From Bacteroidota bacterium (GTDB lineage: Bacteria; Bacteroidota; Bacteroidia; Bacteroidales; UBA1556), in assembly GCA_003648395.1 (NCBI GenBank), contig QMPB01000258.1, positions 1 through 6,604 of the forward strand: a stretch of DNA of 6,604 nt, given 5' to 3'. The notes under the pieces were generated by a model. It made no database searches and was not told the DNA's origin. It was given only the letters and a program-made list of their open reading frames with translations. The position numbers were made by a program, and so were the translations under genes. Positions 6,442 to 6,604 of the stretch are shown one piece after another (position 1 is the stretch's first letter; each line of letters starts with the position of its first letter).

Positions 6442-6510
6442 AATAAGATTAAAATTTGTCATGTTCGTTTCATATTTTTCATATTTTTAATGGTCATATG
6501 AGTTACATAA

Positions 6511-6540
6511 CAAAATTTTAATCATTGCCCTGTGGGCCAA
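6511..6540 (-). promoter_or_regulatory. Putative promoter P2 of the DUF3078 gene (in repeat copy 2)
   Basis: This is the duplicate of P1, 99 bp further upstream: TTG at 6540-6538, a 19-nt spacer and AAATTTTG at 6518-6511. The only difference in the core is one spacer base. RNA from here would carry a leader about 130 nt long that includes the copy-2 start codons and the whole copy-1 inverted repeat. Whether both promoters are active is unknown. Confidence 0.4.
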
Positions 6541-6604
6541 AATAAGATTAAAATTTGTCATGCTCGTTTCATAGAATATTTTTTTTATAAATGAAATCAC
6601 ATAA

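Larger units (their letters stand above)
6368..6573. repeat. 99-bp tandem duplication (two copies plus 8 bp) over the DUF3078 start and leader
   Basis: Copy 1 is 6368-6466 and copy 2 is 6467-6565. They differ at three positions only, each T in copy 1 and C in copy 2. A further 8 bases (GTTTCATA, 6566-6573) repeat the beginning of the unit before similarity ends. The unit starts in the first codons of the DUF3078 gene (ATGAAAC read on the minus strand) and contains the leader, a promoter-like sequence and an inverted repeat. Each copy has 11-bp arms AAATTTTAATC and GATTAAAATTT (6414-6424 with 6447-6457; 6513-6523 with 6546-6556) around a small GCCC-TGT-GGG(T/C) hairpin. The 8-bp terminal identity is consistent with origin by replication slippage or unequal recombination. 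Confidence 0.95.

Noticed and set aside
6368..6573. CRISPR-like array
   Set aside because: The repeat is a 99-bp direct tandem duplication without unique spacers, and there are no cas genes nearby.
6368..6573. Insertion sequence or MITE
   Set aside because: No transposase is present and no target-site duplications flank terminal inverted repeats. The inverted arms are internal to the unit, and the copies are head-to-tail, as expected for a local duplication.
6483..6603. Open frame on the minus strand through repeat copy 2 from the right edge, ending at a TAA at 6483-6485, with a 24-residue frame (M-T-N-F-N-L-I-L...) repeated in both copies
   Set aside because: It has no recognisable domain, and it overlaps the promoter-like region. 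Its repetition follows simply from the 99-bp duplication. It may be chance.

Overview
The window is AT-rich DNA that most likely comes from a member of the Bacteroidota. Three things point there: a DUF3078-type outer-membrane protein carrying the family's 'GW...SQ..F.NWAKGGEN' signature, start codons preceded by A-rich stretches instead of Shine-Dalgarno sequences, and promoter-like sites of the Bacteroidota type (TTG-spacer-TAnnTTTG). The lineage within the phylum cannot be fixed from this window.

Layout from left to right: (1) 1-648, minus strand: the first 216 codons of a membrane protein that runs off the left edge, with Wzz-like topology. (2) 649-822: a divergent intergenic region with a plausible promoter for the leftward gene. 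(3) 823-1236, plus strand: a small TPR lipoprotein, the only rightward gene. Its stop codon abuts the stop codon of the next gene. (4) 1237-5317, minus strand: a compact four-gene unit transcribed in the order sixA-like histidine phosphatase, ppk1, TRIC/YadS-type cation channel, ppx/gppA, with gaps of only 4, 5 and 4 bp. (5) 5318-5435: an intergenic region with palindromes in the sixA leader and a hairpin terminator for the gene upstream. (6) 5436-6374, minus strand: the DUF3078 outer-membrane protein. (7) 6368-6573: a 99-bp sequence present twice in tandem, plus 8 bp of a third unit. It covers the DUF3078 start codon, leader and probable promoter. The last 31 bases hold nothing I can identify.

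The central unit is a polyphosphate operon. PPK1 makes polyphosphate from ATP through a phosphohistidine, and PPX/GppA degrades it from the chain end. The SixA-like protein is a histidine-type phosphatase that could act on a phosphohistidine protein. The TRIC-type channel is the unexpected member: polyphosphate is a dense polyanion, and a cation channel made from the same transcript suggests a counter-ion role. That link is inference.

The two most notable observations are the channel inside the polyphosphate operon and the tandem duplication that appears to give the DUF3078 gene two copies of its promoter, leader and start codon.
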